6,340 bases of DNA from Betaproteobacteria bacterium (GCA_029858545.1 JAOUFA010000220.1:1-6340), one strand, 5' to 3'; shown: positions 1-5,907, counted from the stretch's first letter. Numbers and translations: made by a program. Notes: a model not told the origin generated them from the letters alone.

Positions 1-127
1 CCTTGAACTCGGCGCCCTGCTCGAACAGGCGCACCTTGAGACCCTTGCGGGCAAGGGTCAGCGCGGCGGCGAGGCCGCCGATTCCGCCACCGACGACCAG
101 GATGGGAAGCTTGGGAAGATTTTTCAT
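1..127 (-). CDS. FAD-dependent aromatic-type monooxygenase, N-terminal part (runs off the left edge)
   Basis: Only the first 42 codons are present. They form a beta-alpha-beta Rossmann start: a hydrophobic strand ILVV (residues 9-12), the dinucleotide-binding glycines GGGIGG (13-18), a helix, then VRLFEQ with Glu36 at the place where an acidic residue binds the FAD ribose. This is the N-terminus of class A flavoprotein monooxygenases such as salicylate or 3-hydroxybenzoate hydroxylases, which use NAD(P)H and O2 to hydroxylate aromatic acids in the cytoplasm. The substrate cannot be assigned, because the discriminating regions lie outside the window. The ATG overlaps the stop of the upstream dehydrogenase gene as ATGA, and no clear Shine-Dalgarno precedes it, so translation is probably coupled to that gene. 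Other FAD/NAD-binding oxidoreductases share this fold start, so the subfamily is tentative while the FAD-binding assignment is firm. Confidence 0.8.
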   Translation of the reverse strand, partial: MKNLPKLPILVVGGGIGGLAAALTLARKGLKVRLFEQGAEFK

Positions 128-1269
128 GATGAGAGCAGTTCGGGTTGGATTTCGGAGATGCGCGTCACGCCGCAAAGCTGCATCGTGCGCACGAATTCGT
201 CGGTAAGTATTTCGAGCGCGCGCCGCGCGCCCGGTTCGCCGGCCGCCGCCACGCCATAGAGCGTCGCACGGCCAATGAGAATCGCCTTGGCCCCCAGCGC
301 GAGCGCCTTGACCGCCTCGCCGCCACGGCGAATGCCTGAATCGAAGAACACCGCGGCGCGTTCGCCGACCGCGCGCACCACCCCCGACAAGGCATCGAGC
401 GTTCCGACCGCGCCGTCGAGCTGTCGACCGCCGTGATTGGAGACGACGATCGCATCGCAGCCCAGCGCCGCCAGTCGCTCGGCGTCCTCGGGCCGGCACA
501 CGCCCTTGACGATCAGCTTTCTTGGCCACACATCGCGCATCGCCTTCAGCCGGTCCCAGTCGAACGACGCATCGAGATTGCGCCCGACGGTGGAAGCGAT
601 CAATCCCGGGCTAAGCGAGCCAGCGGCCATACCCGCAAGGTTCTCCATCTGAGGCACCCCCCGGGTCAGCAGACGCAGCGCCCAGGCGGGATGCGCGATG
701 AAATCGCTCAGGTTGCGCAGACTCGGCCGAAACGGCACGGTGTAGTCGTTGCGGTAGTCGCGCTCGCGCTTGCCACCGACAGGCAAATCGACGGTCACCA
801 TCAGCGCCTCGTAGTCGGCGGCCTGCGCGCGCGCAACGAGCTTCATGGAGAACTCGCGATCGCGCAGGATGTAGAGTTGAAACCAGTGCCGGCCCGGCGC
901 TTCGCGCGCCAGACGCTCGATCGATGTCGTCGCCACCGTGGAAAGCGTATAGGGAATGCCAAATGCCGCCGCGGCGCGCGCGGTGGCAACGTCCGCGCCC
1001 GGCCACGCGATGCCGATCGCGCCGGTGGGCGCGATCGCCAGCGGCCAGTTCGCCTGAACGCCGAACAGGTCGGTGCGCGTGTCGATCTTCGATACATCGA
1101 CCAGAACCTTCGGCAGGAAACGCACCCGGTCGAAGGCGGCGCGATTCGCGGCGAGCGTCTTCTCGTCCTCGGCACCGCCGTCGAAGAAATCAAACACTCC
1201 GCGCGGCAGGCGGCGCTTCGCCATGCGGCGCAGCTCGTCGATATTCCAGGCGCGGGCGATGTCGTTCAT
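124..1269 (-). CDS. FMN-dependent alpha-hydroxy-acid dehydrogenase, (S)-mandelate dehydrogenase-like
   Basis: A 381-residue enzyme that oxidises an (S)-2-hydroxy acid to the 2-oxo acid using FMN. Visible family landmarks are the N-terminal LPRGVFDFFDGGAEDE (21-36), FMN-binding PTG (81-83), QLY with Tyr133, TVD (159-161), the catalytic lysine in VKG (Lys255), the active-site SNHGGRQLDG (277-286) with base His279 and substrate-binding Arg282, and the C-terminal phosphate-binding DSGIRRG and GRATLYG stretches. Full-length resemblance, including RERD, the PAWALR segment and DASFDW, is closest from memory to Pseudomonas mandelate dehydrogenase (MdlB); lactate or glycolate are other possible substrates. 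The Gly in PTG matches the dehydrogenase-type Gly81 of MdlB rather than the Ala of glycolate oxidase. The tyrosine expected in the D-Y-x-x-G-G motif is Phe28. The reading frame stays open up to 1512, but family homology begins at this ATG and the extra 81 residues are low-complexity, so 1269 is preferred. The gene overlaps the next one by 4 bp. In relatives the central segment around 177-216 mediates membrane contact; whether it does here is unknown. Confidence 0.92.
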   Translation of the reverse strand: MNDIARAWNIDELRRMAKRRLPRGVFDFFDGGAEDEKTLAANRAAFDRVRFLPKVLVDVSKIDTRTDLFGVQANWPLAIAPTGAIGIAWPGADVATARAAAAFGIPYTLSTVATTSIERLAREAPGRHWFQLYILRDREFSMKLVARAQAADYEALMVTVDLPVGGKRERDYRNDYTVPFRPSLRNLSDFIAHPAWALRLLTRGVPQMENLAGMAAGSLSPGLIASTVGRNLDASFDWDRLKAMRDVWPRKLIVKGVCRPEDAERLAALGCDAIVVSNHGGRQLDGAVGTLDALSGVVRAVGERAAVFFDSGIRRGGEAVKALALGAKAILIGRATLYGVAAAGEPGARRALEILTDEFVRTMQLCGVTRISEIQPELLSS

Positions 1270-1510
1270 GGAGGGCGAGTCTACCTCAGACGCCGGCGCG
1301 TCCGACGAGGACTGGCTTGCTGTTTCGCGCCCGGACCGGTCTGGCGCGGGAAGCCTTGCCGGTGACGCAAGAAAGGCAGATACCCGAAGCGACGCTCGGC
1401 CGGCGTGCGGCCTGATTGCGCGCGCCCGGCGCACAGGGTAGATTCGCGACGCATGGCCCGCGAGCGACTCGCACCACCGGCTCCCTGATCGCGAAAGGAA
1501 GATCGAAAAC
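1270..1510. promoter_or_regulatory. Divergent intergenic region between the dehydrogenase and lyase genes
   Basis: This 241-bp spacer must hold the promoters of both divergent genes. On the plus strand a weak sigma70-like pair is visible: TTGCGC at 1416-1421 and TAGATT at 1439-1444 with a 17-bp spacer, each matching four of six consensus bases. That would start transcription near 1451 and give a leader of about 60 nt containing a small hairpin (GCGAG 1460-1464 with CTCGC 1468-1472). No convincing minus-strand promoter and no clear activator palindrome were found. The promoter call is inference; the GC-rich context makes chance matches possible. Confidence 0.35.
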
Positions 1511-2437
1511 ATGGCTCATCCGGTACGCATCTCCGGTGTACTCTCGCCGGTCGTCACCCCGTTCAAGAGGGACTTCACGCCCGACGCCGCGCGCTTCGTG
1601 CGCCATTGCAAGTGGTTGCTCGCCCACGGCTGCTCGGGACTCGCAATCTTCGGCACCAACAGCGAAGCGAACTCGATGTCGGTGGCGGAGAAGATCGAAC
1701 TCCTCGAGGCGCTTGTCGCCGCGGGGGTGCCGGCGAAGAGCCTGATGCCGGGCACCGGACATTGCGCAATCACCGATTCGGTTGCGTTGACCCGGCGCGC
1801 GGTCGAACTGGGCTGCGCAGGGGTGCTGATGCTGCCGCCCTTCTATTACAAAGGTGTCTCCGACGAGGGCCTGTACCGCAATTTCGCCGAGGTGATCGAG
1901 CGCGTCGCGAGCAACCGGCTGCAACTCTATCTCTATCACATCCCGCCGGTCTCGCAGGTCGGCATCTCGCTCGCGCTGATCGATCGGCTGCTCGGAAGAT
2001 ATCCCGGGATCGTCGCCGGGGTGAAGGATTCCTCGGGCGATTGGTCGAACACCAAGGCGATGCTCGACGCCTTCGCCGCGCGCGGCTTCGACGTGTTCGC
2101 CGGCAGCGAAGTGTTCCTGCTCGACAACATGCGCTCGGGCGGCAAGGGCTGCATCACCGCCACCGGCAACGTCAACCCGGGACCGATTGACCGCGTGTAC
2201 CGGGAGTGGCAATCGGCGAACGCCGACGATCTGCAAGCCGGCATCACCGCGACAAGGAAGATCGTGCAGAAAGTCCCGATGATTCCGGCGTTGAAGGCAA
2301 TCGTCGCGCACTACGCCAAAGACCCGCACTGGCGCACCGTGCGCCCGCCGCTGACCGAACTCGCGCACGATCAGGAAGCGGGGTTGATCCGCGATCTCGA
2401 AGCAAGCGGTTTCGCCATGCCCGGAATAGCGAACTGA
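1511..2437 (+). CDS. Dihydrodipicolinate synthase/N-acetylneuraminate lyase-family protein (class I aldolase or dehydratase, substrate unknown)
   Basis: A 308-residue (beta/alpha)8-barrel enzyme of the DapA/NanA superfamily, which condenses or cleaves 2-oxo acids through a Schiff base. Landmarks: the start VLSPVVTPF (10-18), GTNSE (48-52, the GTTGE loop of DapA), LPPFYY (108-113, tyrosine of the catalytic triad region), YLYHIPP with Tyr142 (the proton-relay tyrosine), and VKDSSGD with Schiff-base Lys172. The position after the tyrosine that carries Arg138 in E. coli DapA (YNVPSRTG) here reads YHIPPVSQ, so that arginine is missing, and the second Thr of GTT is Asn50. A role in lysine synthesis is therefore unlikely; a catabolic aldolase or dehydratase fits better. 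The ATG is well supported by AAAGGAAG at 1494-1501, nine bases upstream. The gene diverges from the mandelate dehydrogenase-like gene and ends 14 bp before a convergent gene. The superfamily is certain; the reaction is not. Confidence 0.9.
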   Translation: MAHPVRISGVLSPVVTPFKRDFTPDAARFVRHCKWLLAHGCSGLAIFGTNSEANSMSVAEKIELLEALVAAGVPAKSLMPGTGHCAITDSVALTRRAVELGCAGVLMLPPFYYKGVSDEGLYRNFAEVIERVASNRLQLYLYHIPPVSQVGISLALIDRLLGRYPGIVAGVKDSSGDWSNTKAMLDAFAARGFDVFAGSEVFLLDNMRSGGKGCITATGNVNPGPIDRVYREWQSANADDLQAGITATRKIVQKVPMIPALKAIVAHYAKDPHWRTVRPPLTELAHDQEAGLIRDLEASGFAMPGIAN

Positions 2438-2451
2438 GATGCACCGCATGG

Positions 2452-2943
2452 TCAACGGATGCGATAGAGATCTTCCGAGACGTCGCCGCGCGAGACGAAT
2501 ATCTGTGCGCGCCGATTGCCGGGCCGAGAAATGAGTTCGAGCCGATCGGTGCCGCGCCTCCAACGCAGCCGATGCACCTCGCGCAGCGTCTGATCACGCC
2601 GGGGATAGGTCTCGTGCAGGTCTTCTGCAGGAGCACCATGGCGTGAGGTGAGGAATTCCACCACACGCGGGAGATCCCCGGCATCGAAACGCACGTCGAA
2701 GGCGCGCAACGCTCCGGCGCTCAGGTAGAGGGTGATACGCGCCGACACCCCTGCATAGCGTATCCGGGAATTGTCGCAGCGCCGGTCGGCGGCCGCGGAC
2801 TTCCATTCCAGTTCCTTGCAGTGCGCGGTGGTAAAGACCTTGCGCACCGCCGCCTCGGTTGCCCCCAATTCGACCCCGTTCGCGTCATAGGCAAAGGAGG
2901 GCGCGCCATAGCACAGCAGCGCGACGAACCAAGTGAATCTCAT
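2452..2943 (-). CDS. Small secreted or periplasmic protein of unknown function
   Basis: The 163-residue product is not assigned to a characterised family. Residues 1-18 look like a Sec signal peptide (Arg2, hydrophobic FTWFVALLCYG core, cleavage probably after SFA, residues 16-18), so the mature protein probably begins YDANGVELG and lies in the periplasm. An opening G-V-x-L-G followed by a helix ending near a cysteine recalls small periplasmic domains annotated only as hypothetical in proteobacteria. Cys42 and Cys56 could form a disulfide. The rest is arginine-rich with alternating beta-like stretches such as ARITLYLSAGALRAFDVRFDAG. The ATG overlaps the stop of tag as ATGA and there is little room for an independent promoter, so the gene is probably co-translated with tag. 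It converges on the lyase gene with a 14-bp gap and no clear terminator. Coding status is supported by the signal peptide, overlap and fit to gene spacing; function is unknown. Confidence 0.75.
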   Translation of the reverse strand: MRFTWFVALLCYGAPSFAYDANGVELGATEAAVRKVFTTAHCKELEWKSAAADRRCDNSRIRYAGVSARITLYLSAGALRAFDVRFDAGDLPRVVEFLTSRHGAPAEDLHETYPRRDQTLREVHRLRWRRGTDRLELISRPGNRRAQIFVSRGDVSEDLYRIR

Positions 2944-3509
2944 GGGCGCGACAGCGGGCGATGGCGAAAGCAGGTCACGGCGTGATCGTTCACCATGCCG
3001 ACCGCCTGCATGAAGGCATACATGATCGTCGAGCCGACGAACTTGAAGCCGCGCGCCTTCAGGTCCGCGGACAGCCTGTCGGACAGCGCCGTGCGCGCGG
3101 GCGGCGCGCCGCGCCGGCGGCGTTGCAAGGGTTGGTCCCCGACGAAGCCCCAGAGATACCCTGCGAAACTGCCGAATTCTTCCTGGACCTCAAGAAAGCG
3201 GCGCGCATTGAGCACCGCAGCATCGATCTTCGCACGGTTGCGAACGATGCCTGCATCGGCCAGCAGGCGGCGTTTGTCGGCGGCAACATAGCGCGCGATC
3301 CTCTTCGGATCGAAGCGCTCGAAGGCACGGCGGTAATTGGCGCGCTTGGCGAGGATCGTATCCCAGGAAAGACCCGCCTGCGCGCCTTCGAGGATCAGGA
3401 ATTCGAACAGTGTCCGGTCCTCGCGCACCGGCACGCCCCACTCCTCGTCGTGGTAGGCGATCGCCAGGGGATTCCTCGCCCAGGCGCAACGTATGAGCCC
3501 ATCGTTCAC
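2940..3509 (-). CDS. tag: DNA-3-methyladenine glycosylase I
   Basis: A 189-residue cytoplasmic base-excision repair enzyme that removes 3-methyladenine from alkylated DNA. It aligns along its whole length with E. coli Tag. The zinc-snap ligands are present as Cys8, His20, His176 and Cys180 (E. coli Cys4, His17, His175, Cys179). The lesion-pocket motif AYHDEEWGVP (18-27) supplies Tyr19 and Trp24, LEGAQAGLSW (40-49) supplies Glu41 and Trp49, and RGFKFVGSTIMYAFMQAVG is the C-terminal signature. The only sensible start is GTG at 3509; no ATG lies between it and Cys8, and no strong Shine-Dalgarno is visible. It lies 33 bp after the acyl-CoA dehydrogenase stop and overlaps the secreted-protein start by 4 bp, so it is probably transcribed from the upstream promoter. 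There is no adaptive-response gene such as ada or alkB nearby; expression is presumably constitutive, as known for tag in E. coli. Confidence 0.95.
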   Translation of the reverse strand: MNDGLIRCAWARNPLAIAYHDEEWGVPVREDRTLFEFLILEGAQAGLSWDTILAKRANYRRAFERFDPKRIARYVAADKRRLLADAGIVRNRAKIDAAVLNARRFLEVQEEFGSFAGYLWGFVGDQPLQRRRRGAPPARTALSDRLSADLKARGFKFVGSTIMYAFMQAVGMVNDHAVTCFRHRPLSRP

Positions 3510-3542
3510 CGGGCGAATTGTAGAGCGAAAGCGGAACGCGCT

Positions 3543-4697
3543 TCAGGTCTTGAGCAACTCGCGCGCGATTATCAGTTTCTGCACCTCGGTCGCGCCCTCG
3601 TAGATACGCAGCGAGCGCACCTCGCGATACAGGCGCTCGACAGGATGGCCGACGGTGACGCCGAGCCCGCCGAGAAGCTGCACCGCGCTATCGATCACCG
3701 CCTGCGCGGTCTCGGTGGCATGCATCTTGGCCATCGCCGCCTCGCGCGTCACGCGCTGCTTCTTCACGTCGCGCACCCACGCCGAACGGTAGGTGAGCAG
3801 CGCGCCGGCCTCGATGCCGGTCGCCATGTCGGCGAGCGTCGCCTGCGTCATCTGGAAGTCGGCGAGGGTCTGTCCGAACATCTTGCGGCTCTTGGCACGC
3901 GCGAGCGCTTCGTCGAGCGCGCGGCGCGCGAAGCCAAGCGCCGCGGCGGCAACGGTGGTGCGGAACACGTCGAGATTCCTCATCGCGAGCTTGAAGCCCT
4001 CGCCCGGCAGGCCAAGGAGATTTTCCGCCGGCACGCGGCATGCGGCGAAGGTGATCGTCGCCATCGGGTGAGGGGCGATGATATCCACGCGCTGGCTCGC
4101 GTCGAGACCCGGTGTGTCGGCGTCGACCACGAAAGCGGACAGGCCACGCGTACCCTTGCCTTCCTCGGTGCGTGCGAACACGACATAGAAGTCGGCGATG
4201 CCGCCATTCGAGATCCAGGTTTTCGCTCCGTCGAGGATATAGACGTTGCCCTCGCGCCGCGCGGTGGTGGCGAGCGCGGCAACATCGGACCCGGCCTCCG
4301 CCTCGGAGAGCGCGAACGCGGCGAGCGCCTCGCCGCGCGCGACGCGCGGCAGGTAGCGCTTTTTCAGGGTTTCGCTTCCAGCGAGCGCAATCGACCCGCT
4401 GCCCAGCCCCTGCATCACGAAGGCGAAGTCGGCGAGCCCCGCATGCCAGGCGAAGATTTCGCGCAACAGCGCGATCGAACGCACGTCGAAGTCCTCGCCT
4501 CCCGGCGCGCAATGACGCAGAAATCCGGCCGCGCCGAGTTGCCTCACCAGCGTTTTACACACCGCATCGGCATCGTGATCGTGCGCCTGCGAGAGGTTTG
4601 CACGCGCCCAGGCCTCGGCTTCGCGCGCGAGCAGCGCGTGGCGCGGCTCGAAGAAGGGCCAGCCGTAGTGCTCGAAGCGGCGTTCCGATTGATCCAT
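3543..4697 (-). CDS. Acyl-CoA dehydrogenase
   Basis: A 384-residue FAD enzyme that introduces a trans-2 double bond into an acyl-CoA and passes electrons to ETF. Domain order is typical: alpha-helical N-domain (about 1-125), beta domain with FALSEAEAGSD (128-138) and KTWISNGG (159-166), and C-terminal helical domain with RKMFGQTLADFQ and LLGGLGVTVGHPVERLYR. The catalytic base is Glu367 in RIYEGATEVQ (364-373), the MCAD-type location rather than the internal site of isovaleryl-CoA or long-chain enzymes. The substrate is not decidable by eye; short or branched acyl-CoA, or an intermediate of aromatic or alicyclic acid degradation, are possible. The ATG is preceded by CAGGAA (4706-4711 on the complement) with a nine-base spacer. 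Upstream are a -10-like element and an FNR-type box. No ETF, thiolase or ligase genes are adjacent, so the pathway is not shown by context. Confidence 0.93.
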   Translation of the reverse strand: MDQSERRFEHYGWPFFEPRHALLAREAEAWARANLSQAHDHDADAVCKTLVRQLGAAGFLRHCAPGGEDFDVRSIALLREIFAWHAGLADFAFVMQGLGSGSIALAGSETLKKRYLPRVARGEALAAFALSEAEAGSDVAALATTARREGNVYILDGAKTWISNGGIADFYVVFARTEEGKGTRGLSAFVVDADTPGLDASQRVDIIAPHPMATITFAACRVPAENLLGLPGEGFKLAMRNLDVFRTTVAAAALGFARRALDEALARAKSRKMFGQTLADFQMTQATLADMATGIEAGALLTYRSAWVRDVKKQRVTREAAMAKMHATETAQAVIDSAVQLLGGLGVTVGHPVERLYREVRSLRIYEGATEVQKLIIARELLKT

Positions 4698-4734
4698 GTC
4701 GTGAATTCCTGTGGCGTGGTGTCGGAGTACTCAG

Positions 4735-4740
4735 TTTATC
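4735..4740 (-). promoter_or_regulatory. Putative -10 element for the acyl-CoA dehydrogenase operon
   Basis: The complement reads GATAAA, matching four of six bases of TATAAT. Taking its last base as -7 puts +1 at 4728 and gives a 31-nt leader that includes the ribosome binding site. No good -35 hexamer is present, as expected for an activator-dependent class II promoter. This is inference, strengthened by the spacing to the FNR-type box upstream. Confidence 0.4.
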
Positions 4741-4762
4741 GGGCAGCGAGGCCCTGGCGTGC

Positions 4763-4776
4763 TTGACCTCGATCAA
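4763..4776. promoter_or_regulatory. FNR/Anr/Dnr-type binding site
   Basis: The sequence TTGACCTCGATCAA matches TTGAT-N4-ATCAA, the site of FNR and Anr/Dnr regulators, at nine of ten defined positions; TTGAC is a common variant half-site. It covers the last codons and stop of the transporter gene and lies upstream of the acyl-CoA dehydrogenase. Its centre (4769.5) is exactly 41.5 bp from the start point predicted by the -10 element, the canonical class II activation position. The sequence match is direct; which regulator binds is unknown, and no regulator gene is in the window. Confidence 0.5.
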
Positions 4777-5678
4777 CTAAGTTGCGGCCGCCTGGCGAGG
4801 GTTACCGAAACCAGCGATCCGAGCACCAGCAGGAGCGCCGCGAACTCTGTCCAGCCCGGCTGCTCACCGAGGAACAGCATGCCGCTCAGTACACCAACCA
4901 GCGGGACAACCAGCATGCTGAGCGAGAACACCGTCACGGAAACCGAGGTGACGAGCTTGATCCACGCCCAATGCCCCCAGCCGAAGGTGAGGACAATGCT
5001 GTAAAGGGTCGCGAGCGCCGGCCACAATCCGACCGACACGCCGCCCGCCGCGACCGCCGCGCGCAGGTCGAAGATCAGTGCGCCAAAGCATATCGGCATT
5101 CCGCCGATCAACATCATCCAGGCAGTCAACGCGGGCAGCGGCGCGTTCACCGGATACTTCTTCTGCAGGATCGTGCTGAGCGCCCAGGCCAGCGCGCCGC
5201 CGAGCGACAGCGCCGCGCCAAGCGGGGCCCCCGACAAACGCCCGATCTCGTCCCAGAGCAGCATCGCCATTGCCGCCATGCCGAGCGCGAGTCCGACCAG
5301 CTTGCGGGCGTCGAGACGCTCGCCGAGGACCCACACCGAAAGGGGAATGGCCCAGACGGGCATGGTGTACGCGAGAATCGCGGCGCGCCCCGACGGCACG
5401 AGCCGCACGCCGAAGGTCACCAGCAGGTTCCAGGAGGTAATACCGACGAGCGAGATCAGCGTCAGCCGCAGCCATTGACTGCGCGCTATCGCAGTGGGCT
5501 GGCGCGTGATGCGCAGGTAGGCGAACAGGACTCCCGCGCCTGCGGTCAGGCACAGAGCGCGAAAGCTGAGCGGTGCGATTTCGGCAAGCGCCACCTTCAT
5601 CGCAGTCCAGTTGAACCCCCAGACGACGGTCAGTCCAGCCAGAACCCACCAGAGATGGCGAGGCAAGTGACCGCTCAC
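4773..5678 (-). CDS. DMT-superfamily (EamA) inner-membrane transporter
   Basis: A 301-residue protein with about ten hydrophobic membrane segments and the two tandem EamA repeats of the drug/metabolite transporter superfamily. The first repeat carries VVWGFNW (18-24) in helix 1, the PSGRAAILAYTMPVWAI stretch (95-111) of helix 4 and the loop LGERLDARKLVGLALG from residue 118. The second repeat ends with the equivalent LGEQPGW (270-276) and a final helix. Members export amino acids, metabolites or toxic compounds by proton coupling; the substrate cannot be told here. The start is GTG at 5678, preceded by AGGAAAG (5686-5692 on the complement) with a seven-base spacer; an in-frame stop at 5691-5693 excludes a longer protein. 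It is the first of four co-directional genes, 75 bp before the acyl-CoA dehydrogenase, and diverges from the phasin gene. Confidence 0.92.
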   Translation of the reverse strand: MSGHLPRHLWWVLAGLTVVWGFNWTAMKVALAEIAPLSFRALCLTAGAGVLFAYLRITRQPTAIARSQWLRLTLISLVGITSWNLLVTFGVRLVPSGRAAILAYTMPVWAIPLSVWVLGERLDARKLVGLALGMAAMAMLLWDEIGRLSGAPLGAALSLGGALAWALSTILQKKYPVNAPLPALTAWMMLIGGMPICFGALIFDLRAAVAAGGVSVGLWPALATLYSIVLTFGWGHWAWIKLVTSVSVTVFSLSMLVVPLVGVLSGMLFLGEQPGWTEFAALLLVLGSLVSVTLARRPQLS

Positions 5679-5692
5679 ATCTACGCTTTCCT
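5676..5692 (-). promoter_or_regulatory. Translation start site of the transporter: SD plus overlapping ATG-TGA and GTG
   Basis: On the complement, AGGAAAG is followed five bases later by an ATG whose next codon is TGA, and two bases beyond that ATG begins the GTG of the real frame (ATGTGAGC). A start-stop minimal frame thus overlaps the genuine start. The arrangement is directly visible; any effect on translation is inference. Confidence 0.6.
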
Positions 5693-5785
5693 ATCCCCGA
5701 GCAAGGCGACCGCCAGGCTCCCGGGACGACTCCAGGCAGATTTGTTGCGACACATCAATTGCCTACCAGAACTACGGGAAACATC

Positions 5786-5813
5786 TTGACTTTCAATTCA
5801 CTGCATATAGAAT
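5786..5813 (+). promoter_or_regulatory. Sigma70-type promoter of the phasin gene
   Basis: TTGACT (5786-5791, five of six of the -35 consensus) and TAGAAT (5808-5813, five of six of the -10 consensus) are separated by 16 bp, in an AT-rich patch unusual for this GC-rich window. The predicted start point is near 5820, giving a leader of about 88 nt. An overlapping TATAGA at 5806-5811 is an alternative -10 but leaves a poor 14-bp spacer. Confidence 0.7.
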
Positions 5814-5840
5814 GCGATTTGCTGCATTGCAGCAAATCGC
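5814..5840. promoter_or_regulatory. Perfect 27-bp palindrome, probable PhaR operator
   Basis: The 13-base arm GCGATTTGCTGCA (5814-5826) is followed by a single T (5827) and its exact reverse complement (5828-5840). The core CTGC-ATT-GCAG (5822-5832) matches the CTGC-N3-GCAG pattern reported for PhaR, the polyhydroxyalkanoate-responsive repressor of phasin genes. It directly abuts the -10 hexamer and covers the predicted start point, the expected place for a repressor to block RNA polymerase. In the transcript it would only partly be included, so an RNA-hairpin role is less likely. PhaR itself is not encoded here. Confidence 0.75.
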
Positions 5841-5907
5841 CAATTCGAAGCGAGTCCCCGTCCCAGACGCGCATTATCCCTGAACCGTGAGAAATAGGAG
5901 CCACACC

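Noticed and set aside
433..1365. Plus-strand open frame of 310 codons
   Set aside because: It is antisense to the hydroxy-acid dehydrogenase, which carries all family motifs; the plus-strand product shows none.
1398..1472. Short GC-rich inverted repeats in the divergent spacer
   Set aside because: The stems are of five pairs (GGCCG/CGGCC, GCGAG/CTCGC), which are expected by chance in DNA of this composition, and match no known operator.
1270..1512. N-terminal extension of 81 residues on the hydroxy-acid dehydrogenase frame
   Set aside because: Family homology starts at the ATG at 1269. The extension is Arg/Ser/Ala-rich low complexity, has no clear signal or domain, and would run through the promoter region and into the start codon of the divergent gene.
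2445..2463. Possible terminator hairpin at the convergent junction (CGCAT with ATGCG, nine-base loop)
   Set aside because: The stem has only five pairs, there is no U-tract on either strand, and it extends into the 3' end of the secreted-protein gene. It is not a credible intrinsic terminator.
2961..4766. Plus-strand open frame of 601 codons
   Set aside because: It lies antisense across tag and the acyl-CoA dehydrogenase, both unmistakable with catalytic residues. The translation is rich in Arg, His and Gly with no recognisable domain, typical of a shadow frame in GC-rich DNA.
4782..5789. Plus-strand open frame of 335 codons
   Set aside because: It is antisense to the EamA transporter, strongly hydrophilic (Gln/Arg/Glu-rich) as expected when a membrane protein is read backwards, and has no family resemblance.
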